Shown: in pieces, positions 1 to 8,904 of the stretch
Position numbering within the stretch: the first letter of the stretch is position 1
How the letters are laid out: every line of letters begins with the position of its first letter
Translations under genes and position numbers: made by a program
Assembly: GCA_021816775.1 (NCBI GenBank)
Contig: JAKAXA010000024.1
Location: 1-47,639 of the forward strand
Reading direction: 5' to 3'
Source of the DNA: Pseudomonadota bacterium
Lineage (GTDB): Bacteria > Pseudomonadota > Gammaproteobacteria > Steroidobacterales > Steroidobacteraceae
Length of the DNA: 47,639 bases
Notes under the pieces: generated by a model
Database searches by the model: none
The model's input: the letters and a program-made list of their open reading frames with translations, nothing else
Told to the model about the DNA's origin: nothing

Positions 1-38
1 TTGCGATGTTCCCGATATTCCACGGGGGAGGTGGGAGC

Positions 39-100
39 GGGGCAGGAGTTTGGAGTCTGCCCCATTTTGTTACCCTAAAATGCCCCATGCGTTTTGGAGT
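39..100. repeat. Hairpin and short repeats at window start
   Basis: GGGGCAG at 39-45 pairs with CTGCCCC at 57-63. TGCCCCAT occurs at 58-65 and 81-88, and TTTGGAGT at 49-56 and 93-100. The repeated units look like a mobile-element or transposase-associated end whose body lies left of the window, but this is inference. The roughly 340 bases from 100 to the antitoxin start hold no gene I recognise. Confidence 0.35.
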
Positions 101-300
101 CGCTCGTTTATAGAGAAAAGATTCACGCCAGCCCCACACCGAATCAAATCGCCCGGGAGTGCCAACAAAATGGCCTCCATCAGCGTGGCGGGAGCCGGTG
201 GCGAAGGTCGGTCTGTATGGTACGAAATGAATTTCATTCGGCCGTGGATTCGGTCGAGTGATGCGCCTACGGGAGCAGATTGAAGCGTAAGCCTGAGAAG

Positions 301-313
301 TGGTAGCGGGGGC
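301..313 (-). repeat. Copy of the tRNA-fMet 3' end (possible att site)
   Basis: TGGTAGCGGGGGC here is identical to 1073-1085, the last 13 bases of the initiator tRNA gene on the minus strand including its encoded CCA. The next bases (GTGAT against AGGAT) are partly alike. Elements that integrate into tRNA 3' ends leave such a copy at their far end. The two copies bracket the antitoxin/Doc pair and nothing else. A chance match or a decayed second tRNA are the alternatives. Confidence 0.45.
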
Positions 314-438
314 GTGATCCAGCTGTTGCCTACCCGTCGGCTGAGCCTCGCGGCGGCATGAGACGGGGCTTTTGGCCGGTGCACTTGGCTGTGCGTATTA
401 CATATGTTATAACCAGCGTCCCAAACTGGAGAATAGCC

Positions 439-669
439 ATGGCAGCGGTCGTTAAGGTGCGCAAAGTCGGCAATTCCCTCGGCGTCATCCTGACGAAGGA
501 CGTGGTCGAGTCCCTCGGCGTGGCTGAGGGAGACGAGCTGTTCGCCATCCGCACGCCCGACGGCATTCGGCTCACCCCCTATGACCCCGATTTCGCCATG
601 GCAATCGAGTCGACGCGCGACTATATGCGGCGTCATCGGGATGCTCTGCACGAGCTGGCCAAGCGGTGA
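439..669 (+). CDS. AbrB/MazE-type antitoxin
   Basis: This 76-residue protein opens with a SpoVT/AbrB-type swapped-hairpin DNA-binding domain (residues about 5-48: VRKVGNSLGVILTKDVVESL and following beta strands), as in MazE and Phd-like antitoxins. The C-terminal 25 residues are charged and would wrap the toxin. ATG 439 is chosen because GGAG lies just upstream and the AbrB domain begins there. It overlaps the Doc gene by 4 bp (GTGA), the usual antitoxin-first arrangement of type II modules. It probably represses its own promoter together with Doc. The family call is firm; the pairing follows from the overlap. Confidence 0.88.
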   Translation: MAAVVKVRKVGNSLGVILTKDVVESLGVAEGDELFAIRTPDGIRLTPYDPDFAMAIESTRDYMRRHRDALHELAKR

Positions 670-1061
670 ACGATCCGAGGTGGATCAGTTCAGCGATCGC
701 GACCGCTATACACGATGAGGCCATCTACGAATTCGGTGGCCTTGCAGGAACGCGCGATGCAGGGCTGCTTGAGAGCGCCCTGGACCGACCCCGTAATCTC
801 CTCGCGTACGAACCTCACGTCTCCATCTTTAGGCTGGCGGCCACATTGTGCGTGGGGATTGCCAAGAACCATCCCTTCAATGATGGAAACAAGCGAACCG
901 CGCTCCTGGCGACGCGAGCGTTTCTCTATCTGAACGGGCAGGCGCTCGAACCGTCCCAGGCGGATGAGGTTGCCACGCTTGTTGCAGTGGCCGAGGGTTC
1001 GCTGACCGAGCAGGATCTTGCTTCCTGGCTGGAGCGGAATTCGCAACGGCTCAGCGATTGA
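666..1061 (+). CDS. doc: Doc-type toxin, Fic fold
   Basis: A 131-residue member of the death-on-curing family. The Fic-type motif HPFNDGNKRT is intact at about residues 69-78. In Doc the Fic fold acts as a kinase that phosphorylates elongation factor Tu and stops translation. The length matches the family and there is no truncation. It starts with GTG overlapping the antitoxin stop, so translation is probably coupled. It ends 12 bases before the 3' end of the tRNA-fMet gene on the other strand. All motif residues are present, so it should be an active toxin held by the antitoxin. Confidence 0.92.
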   Translation: MNDPRWISSAIATAIHDEAIYEFGGLAGTRDAGLLESALDRPRNLLAYEPHVSIFRLAATLCVGIAKNHPFNDGNKRTALLATRAFLYLNGQALEPSQADEVATLVAVAEGSLTEQDLASWLERNSQRLSD

Positions 1062-1072
1062 GATATTGAGAT

Positions 1073-1149
1073 TGGTAGCGGGGGCAGGATTTGAACCTGC
1101 GACCTTCGGGTTATGAGCCCGACGAGCTGCCAGACTGCTCCACCCCGCA
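1073..1149 (-). tRNA. tRNA-fMet (CAU), initiator
   Basis: The reverse strand folds as a 77-nt cloverleaf. The anticodon loop is CTCATAA, flanked by TCGGG/CCCGA giving the three G-C pairs of initiator tRNAs. The T-loop is TTCAAAT and CCA is encoded. Positions 1 and 72 are both T, so the acceptor stem lacks a 1-72 Watson-Crick pair, the other hallmark of bacterial initiators (C-A in E. coli). Confidence 0.96.
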
Positions 1150-1270
1150 CCAGGAGGGGGCGCATTGTACGGACCGCGGATCGATCCGGCAAGGCTTTTC
1201 CTTGCCTACTGCGCGGCGCCGAAAAAGATGCGATCAGGTTCGATCGCGCAGGCATCCGCGCACAGGGGAT

Positions 1271-1687
1271 TCAATCCACCGAAGCCCGCAATTTCGCGGC
1301 CAAGGCCGCGGCAGCGGTATGATCGATGGGGCGCATCGGCCAATGAATCCCGAGACCCTCGGTGGGGCTGGGCTTGGGAATGATGTGGAAATGCACGTGA
1401 TCGATCGCCTGATGGGCACCTGCACCATTGTTCTCAAGAACGTTGTACTCCTTGACGCCGGTCACCGAGATCACCGCGCGGCAGATGCGCGGCAACACGC
1501 GCCCCAGAGCGGCAGCCGACTCCTCGGAGAGCGCATCGAACGTGGCGGCCGGCTCCTTCGGGATCACCAGCGTGTGGCCGGCGCTGAGCGGATTGATGTC
1601 GAGAAACGCCAGCACGCGCTCGTCCTCGTACACCTTGTGGCAGGGAATTTCGCCCCGGATGATTTTGCTGAAGATGGTCTCGGGCAT
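1271..1687 (-). CDS. HIT family nucleotide hydrolase (HinT-like)
   Basis: About 138 residues starting MPETIFSKIIRGEIP, the standard opening of histidine-triad proteins of the HinT/PKCI type. The active site HVHFHIIP (His-x-His-x-His) is intact in the C-terminal half, and the DINPLSAGHTLVIPK strand that lines the nucleotide pocket is present. These enzymes hydrolyse AMP-lysine and other nucleoside phosphoramidates in the cytoplasm. A TTG 42 bases upstream would add 14 residues, but the conserved region begins at the chosen ATG. The gene stands alone, 121 bases from the tRNA. Confidence 0.9.
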   Translation of the reverse strand: MPETIFSKIIRGEIPCHKVYEDERVLAFLDINPLSAGHTLVIPKEPAATFDALSEESAAALGRVLPRICRAVISVTGVKEYNVLENNGAGAHQAIDHVHFHIIPKPSPTEGLGIHWPMRPIDHTAAAALAAKLRASVD

Positions 1688-1761
1688 GCGGATCTCGAGG
1701 GGTAGTGGATCGCCGGTATTGTCGCTCAAGCCGGCCCTGATTGGGCATGCGAAACCCCTGA

Positions 1762-2058
<297 letters not shown>

Positions 2059-2126
2059 AGGCGCTGCGTTCCGGGAGCGGACGCACCGGGCGGCCGCGGC
2101 CGCCCGGTGCGCGAAGTGCGGTGCGC

Positions 2127-4013
2127 CTACTCCAGCGCGACGTCCAGGCGCTGAGTGTAGAACGTGTTGGTCGAGCTGTCGTAGGTGCCCAGCGCAACCA
2201 GCTTGAATATCTTGTTCGATCCGTTCACCGCGCTTGACAGTCCTGTCACGAAACTCGAGGGGCTGTCGTACACCTGGATACCGTTCGTGGCATTGCCGAT
2301 GGCGAACTCGGAGTTGCCGCTGCAGGTGCCGCTGGCGCAGCCGGCGATGATGGTCGGGCTGCTCGAGAGGCTCGAGAGCTGCGTGGTTTGCGGCCCGGTG
2401 CGCATGATGGCCGATGTGATGCTGGTGTTGCCGAGATTCACCACAATACCCGAGCTGCCGGCGCTGCTGAACGGCGCGGTGGTTCCCGAGGTCCACTGCA
2501 CGATGAGCGTGGATGGGCCGTTGGCCATGTTCGTGACCGTCGCGGCGTCGAAATCTGGCGGGGCAGAGCCGAATGGCGCCACGAATCCGTTGGCCTCGAG
2601 CAAGGTGCCCGCGCTGAGAGTGCTCGCGTCGAATGACCCTGTGTTCACCGCATAACTCGACGGGTTGGCGTCACCGCTGCTCGCGACTCCCGTTCCAGCG
2701 AAGTTAAAGATGCTCGGCGCGTAGTTGCCGATCTCGAGCACGTTAACGGTCGCACTGCCCATCGCGCCGCTGCTCAGCGTGCCCCACACCGCCGTCGGCT
2801 GCATGCGGATCTGGCCGGTGTCGGAACTGAAGCTGGTGAGGACATGGGAACTGTTTATAGTGCCGACGCCAAGGGCGGTGATCTGCTGGCCGACAGACAC
2901 CGACTGCGCGCTCAGGCCGCTGGCGACGACGCCATCCTCGCTCACGATCGTGCCGGAACCCAAGGTGACCGTCGTGGTCGGGTAGTACGTGAACGAAGCG
3001 TTGCTGAAGCAGGGGCCCTCCTGGCAGATGTACTCCGCTCCATGCAGCGTCAGTGTATTGCCGCTGCGAGCCGTGACGATGCCGCGCAACGCTTCATTGC
3101 CCGGGCTGATGACGGTGGTGCCCGCATATACTGCGGTCGCGTTCAGCGTCGGCGTGATGGTCGAGAGGTTGCCCAGCGTGCCGTAGGCGGTGACCGTGAT
3201 GCCTGGGTTGAGGTTGCCCAACGCTGTCAGTCCTGCCGTGCCTGTATAGGTTGTGCCGTTGATGTTGAAGTAGGTGCTCGAGGTGGCATTGACCGTCAAT
3301 GCGCCCACGTCACCGTCAGCGTAGTACGTATCATCGAACGGACGGAGATTTTCCGTGAAATTCCCCGCGCTCGGGCTCGAGATGACGATCTGGCCGCGTG
3401 CGCGCAGCGGATTGTTCTCGTACGGCTGAACGGTCGCAACGATGAACGGTTTGACCGTCACCGTATTGGTGCTGGCGTTGATCGAATTCGACGCGGCGAG
3501 GTCGATGTCGATGGCGAACGGGGTCGATTTGTCCAGGTTCACCACCAACGGATGGTTCGGGGCGAACTTCACCGTCTCGTTGATGACCCCGGGATTCGCG
3601 CCGGCGCTGTTCACGACCTTCGCGGCGCTCGTCTGGCCTTTCAGATAGACGATCGGCGAGGAGAAATCCAGGCTGATCGTCATGCTCTTGTACGTGCCTT
3701 GCGGAATGCCCGTCGCATTGAAGAGTTCGGTGAGGTTGGTTCTGCGCGTCAGATCGACCTGCTGGTCCGTCGCCTGGGCGTAGACGATGTACCCGTCGCT
3801 GCGCGTCAGGGTGATGGTGTACAGGCCCACCGAATAGGCGCTGAAATCGCCTGCGGCCTCGGCGGTGAGCATCAGGACCGGCGTGCCGTTGTACACTCTC
3901 GTGGTGGCGCTGCAGCCTCCGAGGGCAATCGCCAGCGCCGCAGCGACGGCGCAGATCGAGGTGCGCAGGGTGCCTGAGGCGCCCGGGACTGCGCGAGCGC
4001 AATCAAATCTCAT
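2127..4013 (-). CDS. DUF4382-like surface lipoprotein
   Basis: A 628-residue exported lipoprotein. The signal peptide is followed by the lipobox LGGC, then residues about 40-200 resemble DUF4382: a VLMLTAEAAGDFSAYSVGLY strand and the LTRRTNLTELFNATGIPQG block. The rest is Ser/Thr/Asn-rich with repeated short beta strands of the kind seen in DUF5666 domains. ATG 4013 is chosen because GGGGG lies upstream; a TTG one codon earlier is possible. It reads in the same direction as the DUF4397-like lipoprotein upstream, 142 bases away, so the two may be co-transcribed. Function is unknown; carbohydrate or matrix binding at the outer surface is only a guess. Confidence 0.75.
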   Translation of the reverse strand: MRFDCARAVPGASGTLRTSICAVAAALAIALGGCSATTRVYNGTPVLMLTAEAAGDFSAYSVGLYTITLTRSDGYIVYAQATDQQVDLTRRTNLTELFNATGIPQGTYKSMTISLDFSSPIVYLKGQTSAAKVVNSAGANPGVINETVKFAPNHPLVVNLDKSTPFAIDIDLAASNSINASTNTVTVKPFIVATVQPYENNPLRARGQIVISSPSAGNFTENLRPFDDTYYADGDVGALTVNATSSTYFNINGTTYTGTAGLTALGNLNPGITVTAYGTLGNLSTITPTLNATAVYAGTTVISPGNEALRGIVTARSGNTLTLHGAEYICQEGPCFSNASFTYYPTTTVTLGSGTIVSEDGVVASGLSAQSVSVGQQITALGVGTINSSHVLTSFSSDTGQIRMQPTAVWGTLSSGAMGSATVNVLEIGNYAPSIFNFAGTGVASSGDANPSSYAVNTGSFDASTLSAGTLLEANGFVAPFGSAPPDFDAATVTNMANGPSTLIVQWTSGTTAPFSSAGSSGIVVNLGNTSITSAIMRTGPQTTQLSSLSSSPTIIAGCASGTCSGNSEFAIGNATNGIQVYDSPSSFVTGLSSAVNGSNKIFKLVALGTYDSSTNTFYTQRLDVALE

Positions 4014-4155
4014 CAAATTCCCCCTTCGCTCGGGACGGGTGTCGCAGGTCGGTTCGGGATGAACGACCGTAAAACACCTAGTGTATCGTCTTTGAGCGGG
4101 TCGCGTCGCCGGGGTTCCGGTCGTGCCCGCAGCGGCCGATGGACGGCCCCGGGCC

Positions 4156-5475
4156 CTAGCGGTCCTGCGAGAGCACCCCGACCGGAGTGCTGGTGCTGCC
4201 GAACATGAACATGCTGTACACGTTGCCCGAGCCGAGCGTTGCGGTGGTCTGCGAGTAAAGTGTCTGCGACGTGGTGTAATCGGTCACGGTCACGGTCCCG
4301 GTGGTGGTGGCGATCACCTGCGTATTGTAAGGGGAGGTGCCGCTCGCGGCGCCGCTCGGCAGATCGCTGCCGAGCGGCACATTGGTCGCCACCGGCATGA
4401 AATTCACCGAGAGGGAGATCGGATCGCCGCTGCCGGACATGGCATTGATCAGCCGGACGCTCGAGTAGCCGCTGAGCGCAGGAATATTGCTGTCCGCAAG
4501 CCAGCTCTCCCGCACGCTCGCGGGCGTGCCGTAGACGAGGAAGGTGTAGTCCTGGCCGGCCGTGAGGGTCTGGTTCGGGACGGCGGCGGCGGCACCATTC
4601 ACCGTCAGGGTCACCGCCTGGTTGCCGGCCGGAACGAGCTGGTACGTCCCGATGGCCGCCGCCGGAGCGGCGCTCACCAGGTTCGTCCCGCCGACCGCAG
4701 CGGTCACGTTGCTCGCGCCGCTCACGCCGATCGCCGCGCGCACACGTGCGTCCGCATTGGTGTAAGTGGTGAGCGAGCCCTTCTGCGGCAGGGCCATGAC
4801 GTTGACGAGGTATCCGCCCGGGGCCTCGGTGATGATCAACGAGAGGATCTGCTGATTGGCGAGCGTGAGGGTGGGCAGGTCGAAGCGCAGGTCGGTGTTC
4901 TTGCCCGCCCCGGTGATGCGCAACTCGTAGGTGCCCTGGGGAATGGAGCTGAATCCGGCGCTCTTGCCGCCGGCGACGGCGCTGAAGTTCGGCGAGGCGT
5001 TGCTCAGCGGCACGCCGGGGGTGGTGAGGTACACATCGAGGCTGCCGGCGTCCGGATCGGCATTGAGGACCTCGACGGAGGCGTAGCCGCCGTTCGGTGC
5101 GCCCTGCTGCTCATTGATCTCCATGACCCCGAACGAGCCGCTGTCGCCGTAGGCGACATAGGTGCGCCGCTCGCTGTTGGAGAAGGTCTCGCTGCGGCTC
5201 GAGAGCGCGTTCGCGGCCCCGACGCCATGGCTCGTGAAATAAACTGTGTAGGCCGCCGGGGCGATCCCGGCGTAACCGCTCACCGAGCCCGAGGCGACGT
5301 CGTTCAGCTGCGGGGTGCCGGCCGTGCCGCTCTCCTCGAAATACACGTCCAGGGCCGCGTAGCCGGCGCTGGCATTGAGCAGTCGGATCTGCGCATCGCC
5401 GCTGTTGCCGCAGCCGGACAGCACCAGGGCCAGAAGTACCGGAGCAAGAGCCGCGCCGCGCATAAGGCTGGACAT
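4156..5475 (-). CDS. DUF4397 domain lipoprotein
   Basis: A 439-residue lipoprotein with signal peptide and lipobox LSGC, immediately followed by the typical DUF4397 opening (AQIRLLNASAGYAALDVYFE). A second copy begins near residue 140 (YASVEVLNADPDAGSLDVYL) and a more diverged third near residue 340 (YSSVRLINAMSGSGDPISLS). These are repeated beta-sandwich domains of unknown function found in secreted proteins. ATG 5475 has AGGAG eight bases upstream, which decides it over longer readings. Its neighbour downstream is another lipoprotein of a similar repetitive style. Confidence 0.82.
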   Translation of the reverse strand: MSSLMRGAALAPVLLALVLSGCGNSGDAQIRLLNASAGYAALDVYFEESGTAGTPQLNDVASGSVSGYAGIAPAAYTVYFTSHGVGAANALSSRSETFSNSERRTYVAYGDSGSFGVMEINEQQGAPNGGYASVEVLNADPDAGSLDVYLTTPGVPLSNASPNFSAVAGGKSAGFSSIPQGTYELRITGAGKNTDLRFDLPTLTLANQQILSLIITEAPGGYLVNVMALPQKGSLTTYTNADARVRAAIGVSGASNVTAAVGGTNLVSAAPAAAIGTYQLVPAGNQAVTLTVNGAAAAVPNQTLTAGQDYTFLVYGTPASVRESWLADSNIPALSGYSSVRLINAMSGSGDPISLSVNFMPVATNVPLGSDLPSGAASGTSPYNTQVIATTTGTVTVTDYTTSQTLYSQTTATLGSGNVYSMFMFGSTSTPVGVLSQDR

Positions 5476-5610
5476 GCGATTGACTCCTTGAGGAGGGTCC
5501 GCGCCGCCCGGGCGCCTGTCGCCGGGCACGGCCGAGGTGAAGGATATCGGAACGTGTGGGCGAATGCCGCTGGCCCGGGCTCGCCCCGGGCGAGCGGGGC
5601 GCCGCAGCGC

Positions 5611-6756
5611 TCAGAGGCCCTCTGGCTGCCCGTCGATCCAGGTCGCGCGCACGCTCAGCCGCTCATCCGTCAGCACCAGATTCGCGCGGTAGCCGGGCTC
5701 GATACGGCCGAGCTCGCGGGCCAGCCCGAGGAACTCGGCCGGATAGAGGCTCGCCATGTGCACGGCCTCGTGCAGCGGCAGGCCGAGCAGCTCGATCGCA
5801 TTGCGCACGCAGCTGGCCAGATCGATGTTGGAGCCGGCCAGGCGCCCCTCCTCGTCGTAGCAGACCGCGCCGCTGACGCTGATGCGCCGGCCCTGCAGCT
5901 CGAATTCGCGAATATCGGTGCCGAGCGCAGGCATCGCGTCGGTCACCAGCATGAAGCGCTCGTGCGGCTTGCAGCGCAGCGCCAGGCGCAGCACCGCCGG
6001 GGCGATGTGCTCGCCGTCGACGATGATGCCGCACCAGCTGGTGGGATCCTCGAGCGCTGCGCCGACCGTGCCGGGCTCACGGCTGGTCAGCTGCGACATG
6101 GCGTTGAACAGATGGGTGAAGCCGCGCAGCCCGTTGCGCAGCGCCTCGGTCACCTCCGCGTAGGTGGCGTTGGTATGGCCAGCCGAGACGATCACCCCGG
6201 CGTCGGTCAGCCGCCGAATGATGTGAGGGGTGGTCACCTCCGGGGCCAGCGTCACGACGGTGCGGCCCGCCCCCAGCGAGGTGAGCAGTCCCACCGCGCT
6301 GTCGTCGAGCTCGCGCAGTTTCGCCGGATCGTGCACGCCCTTGCGCTCGATGCTGAGGAAAGGCCCTTCGATGTGGATGCCGAGCACCCCGGGCACGCCG
6401 GCGGCCATCGCCGCGCGCGTCGCGCCGATGGCCTGTGCGACGACCTCGAGGTCGGTGCTGATCAGGGTAGGCAGAAAGCCTGTCGTGCCGAAGCGGCGGT
6501 GGGCGCGCCCGATCTGGCGGATCGACTCGATCGTCGGGGCGTCGTTGAACAGTACGCCGCCGCCGCCGTTGACCTGCGTGTCGATGAACCCGGGCAGCAG
6601 CAGCCCTCCGCCGAGGTCGAGCCGCTCGATGCCCCGCCCGCGCGCCTCGGCCGCCGGCACAATGTCCTTGATGCGCCCCTGGTCGATGAGCACGCTGTGG
6701 CCGTCGAGGAGGCTCGTGCCGCGCAGCACCCGCGCGTTGATCAGTGCGGTGGGCAT
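5611..6756 (-). CDS. nagA: N-acetylglucosamine-6-phosphate deacetylase
   Basis: A 381-residue amidohydrolase that removes acetate from GlcNAc-6-P, the first cytoplasmic step after PTS uptake. Visible motifs are the N-terminal LLLPGFIDTQVNGGGG loop, the metal-binding GIHIEGPF, the histidines of SAGHTNA and THLFNAMS, and the catalytic Asp in VTDAMPA. Length is normal. The start ATG overlaps the stop of the upstream nagB-II by one base (TGATG), so translation is coupled. Gene order regulator, deaminase, deacetylase puts all three under one promoter next to the operator sites near 8.57 kb. Confidence 0.95.
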   Translation of the reverse strand: MPTALINARVLRGTSLLDGHSVLIDQGRIKDIVPAAEARGRGIERLDLGGGLLLPGFIDTQVNGGGGVLFNDAPTIESIRQIGRAHRRFGTTGFLPTLISTDLEVVAQAIGATRAAMAAGVPGVLGIHIEGPFLSIERKGVHDPAKLRELDDSAVGLLTSLGAGRTVVTLAPEVTTPHIIRRLTDAGVIVSAGHTNATYAEVTEALRNGLRGFTHLFNAMSQLTSREPGTVGAALEDPTSWCGIIVDGEHIAPAVLRLALRCKPHERFMLVTDAMPALGTDIREFELQGRRISVSGAVCYDEEGRLAGSNIDLASCVRNAIELLGLPLHEAVHMASLYPAEFLGLARELGRIEPGYRANLVLTDERLSVRATWIDGQPEGL

Positions 6757-7796
6757 CAGACCGTCTCGGTGACTTTGCGCAGGTGAGGGGGATGATCCGG
6801 GTCGAGCCCGCGCGCGAGCGAGAGGGCGTTCGCGAGGCGATAGAACGTCTGAATCAACAGCATCGGCTCGATCGCCGGATGCGCCGGCTCGGCCGGCAGC
6901 TGCAGGGCCTGCGGGCAGCGCGAGCCGGCGATCATCACGTTCGCACGCCGCGCGGTGAGCTCGAGCGCCAGCATCTCGATGCTGGCGCGGGCCTCGTCGT
7001 TCTGCGAGAAGATGAGCACGGGAAAGCCCGCCTTCACCAGCGCCATCGGCCCGTGGCGCAGCTCCGCGGCGCTGACCGCCTCGGCGTGCAGCCCGCAGGT
7101 TTCCTTCAGCTTCAGCGCCGCTTCCTGCGCGACGCCGAGTCCGAGGCCGCGCCCCACGACGTAGAGATCGGTCGCGGCGACGAGCGGCTCGAGCGCCGCG
7201 CTCCAATCGAGGCTCCAGGCGCGCTCGAGCTGCCGGGGCGCCTTGCGCAGAGCCTCGGACAGCGCGCGGTCGCCGCTCCAGCAGGCCACCAGATGGATGA
7301 TGGCCGCAAGCGATGCGATGAAGGATTTGGTGGCCGCGACGCTGTTCTCCGCGCCCGCGCTGAGCGGCACGAACTCATCGGCGAGTCCCTCGAGCGGGGA
7401 GCGCCCGGCATTGACCAGCGCCACGACCCGCGCGCCGGCTTCGCGGGCCTTGCGCACTGCGGCGAGCAGGTCCGGGCTGGCACCCGATTGGGAGATCGCC
7501 AGGCACAGCGCCCCGGCGAGCTTCGGGCGCGCGTCGTAGAGCGAGCTCACCGAGGGCGCCGCGGAGCTGGTCGGCACGGCGAGGCGCGTCTCGATCAGAT
7601 ACTTCGCGAAGGTCGCGGCGTGATCGGAGCTGCCGCGCGCGCAGGTGACCACGACCCGCGGCGCGAGCGCGCGCAGCCGCTCGGCGAGGCTCTCCATGCG
7701 CTCGGCGTTGCTGAAGAGCTGATCGCGCACGGCCTGCGCGGCCTGCGCGGCCTCGCAGTGCATGCGGGTCGCCGATTCGGGCAGGCGCGCACTCAT
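6756..7796 (-). CDS. Glucosamine-6-phosphate deaminase, SIS type (NagB-II)
   Basis: A 346-residue protein with two SIS domains: CARGSSDHAA and ISQSGASPD in the first, VGRGLGLGVAQEAALKLKET and the HGP loop in the second. This is the isomerase half of GlmS without the glutaminase domain. In Shewanella and Xanthomonas-type GlcNAc loci such proteins replace classical NagB and convert GlcN-6-P to fructose-6-P and ammonia. The position between nagA and the GntR regulator supports that role. It overlaps the regulator by 4 bp (ATGA) and nagA by 1 bp. AgaS-like isomerases are the main alternative, made unlikely by the neighbours. Confidence 0.9.
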   Translation of the reverse strand: MSARLPESATRMHCEAAQAAQAVRDQLFSNAERMESLAERLRALAPRVVVTCARGSSDHAATFAKYLIETRLAVPTSSAAPSVSSLYDARPKLAGALCLAISQSGASPDLLAAVRKAREAGARVVALVNAGRSPLEGLADEFVPLSAGAENSVAATKSFIASLAAIIHLVACWSGDRALSEALRKAPRQLERAWSLDWSAALEPLVAATDLYVVGRGLGLGVAQEAALKLKETCGLHAEAVSAAELRHGPMALVKAGFPVLIFSQNDEARASIEMLALELTARRANVMIAGSRCPQALQLPAEPAHPAIEPMLLIQTFYRLANALSLARGLDPDHPPHLRKVTETV

Positions 7797-8536
7797 ACGT
7801 CGCTCAGCTCCGCCACGAAGTCGTAGATGTCGCCACGGAAATACGACTGGGTGAACTCCACGGCCCGCCCGTCCTTGAGGAACCCCACGCGCTCGACCAG
7901 CAGCCCCGCGTCGCGCTCGCGGATCTGCAGCAGTTTGGCCTGCTCGGCGGTGAACAGCACCGCGCGCAGCCGCTGCAGCGCGCGCACCGGCCGGTTGCCG
8001 ACGCGCTCGAGCGCCTCATAGAGCGAGGATTCGACCGCATCGAGCGAGGGTAGGCAGGAGGCGAGCACGGTCGCGTACTCGATCGACATCGGCGCATCGT
8101 CGGCGTAACGGATGCGATGGAAGCGGTAGACGGGAGTGCCCGGGCTCGAGCGCAGCGTGAGCGCCTCCTCCGGCGTGACGCTGCCTTCGGACTTGCGCAG
8201 CCACACGCTGCGCGGCGCGCGCCCGCGGGCGCGCATGTCCTCGGAGAAGGAAGTGAGCTTGGAGAAATTCTTCTCCACGCGCGAGCACACGAACGTTCCG
8301 GCGCCCTGGCGGCGCATCAGCAGCCCCTCGCTCACCAGCCCGTCGATGGCCTTGCGCACGGTGATGCGCGAGATCTGAAAATCCTCCGCGATGTCGCGCT
8401 CCGGCGGCAGCGCATCGTCGGGGCCGATCAGGCGTGTCTCGATCGCCTGGCGCAGCGCGCGCTGCAGCTGCTGGTACAGCGGCAGGGAACTGCCTTCATC
8501 GAGCTTGCCGAGCGTTTGCGACAGCATCAACGGCAT
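7793..8536 (-). CDS. GntR/HutC-family regulator of the GlcNAc locus
   Basis: A 247-residue regulator: winged helix at residues about 17-85 (LPLYQQLQRALRQAIETRL, then SRITVRKAIDGLVSEGLL), followed by a UTRA ligand domain ending FTQSYFRGDIYDF. UTRA regulators of this position (NagR/NagQ) bind GlcNAc-6-P or GlcN-6-P and release DNA. Start choice is uncertain: GGAGG lies only 2 bases before ATG 8536 but 11 before the ATG at 8527. It is first in the leftward operon and faces the TonB receptor across the intergenic region with two operator-like sites, so it probably controls both directions and itself. Confidence 0.92.
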   Translation of the reverse strand: MPLMLSQTLGKLDEGSSLPLYQQLQRALRQAIETRLIGPDDALPPERDIAEDFQISRITVRKAIDGLVSEGLLMRRQGAGTFVCSRVEKNFSKLTSFSEDMRARGRAPRSVWLRKSEGSVTPEEALTLRSSPGTPVYRFHRIRYADDAPMSIEYATVLASCLPSLDAVESSLYEALERVGNRPVRALQRLRAVLFTAEQAKLLQIRERDAGLLVERVGFLKDGRAVEFTQSYFRGDIYDFVAELSDV

Positions 8537-8569
8537 GACCTCCGGGACGGAACGTTGCTCAGGAACATA

Positions 8570-8587
8570 ATACCACTATAATACCAG
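8570..8587 (-). promoter_or_regulatory. Operator-like site, leftward nag operon
   Basis: On the minus strand this reads CTGGTATTATAGTGGTAT, two TGGTAT half-sites in direct orientation. It matches the site at 8691-8708 at 14 of 18 positions and lies 33 bases before the GntR gene start. GntR/HutC operators of GlcNAc regulons contain TGGTAT-like halves, so this is the best candidate for autoregulation. The surrounding 8537-8660 stretch is strikingly AT-rich, as expected for back-to-back promoters. Confidence 0.6.
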
Positions 8588-8690
8588 TCAACGATTATGG
8601 TGTCTAACTGATCTCATAACAATTTGATTCAAATGAAATAAAAAATAAGATGAACCTTCGGTCTCACGCTGGTATAGCTTTCAGGGAAAA

Positions 8691-8708
8691 CTGGTATTAC
8701 ACTGGCAC
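8691..8708 (+). promoter_or_regulatory. Operator-like site, TonB receptor/chitinase side
   Basis: CTGGTATTACACTGGCAC, the rightward counterpart of the site at 8570-8587. A further CTGGTATAG lies at 8669-8677. All three fall in the 368-base gap between the GntR gene and the receptor gene. The rest of this gap, 8709-8904, holds no recognisable gene and is likely 5' untranslated leader. Confidence 0.6.
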
Positions 8709-8904
8709 TCAAAAGGTAGCAGTGTGGTTCTGATGGAACGTCTCATCGTCGGTGGATGGGAGCGACGGGAGGTAAATACCACAAAGGCGGCCGGACGGCC
8801 GCGCTGGCATCGGGCGGTACGGCCGCCGGGGCGTGTGGCGCCGACGTGGCTCACGACATGGGCGGTCTCGACAAACGACAACATCATCGGGGTGTGTGAA
8901 TCTT

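Noticed and set aside
4123-6786. An 887-codon open frame on the plus strand
   Set aside because: It runs antisense to the DUF4397 lipoprotein and nagA, both with clear motifs, and has no recognisable domain.
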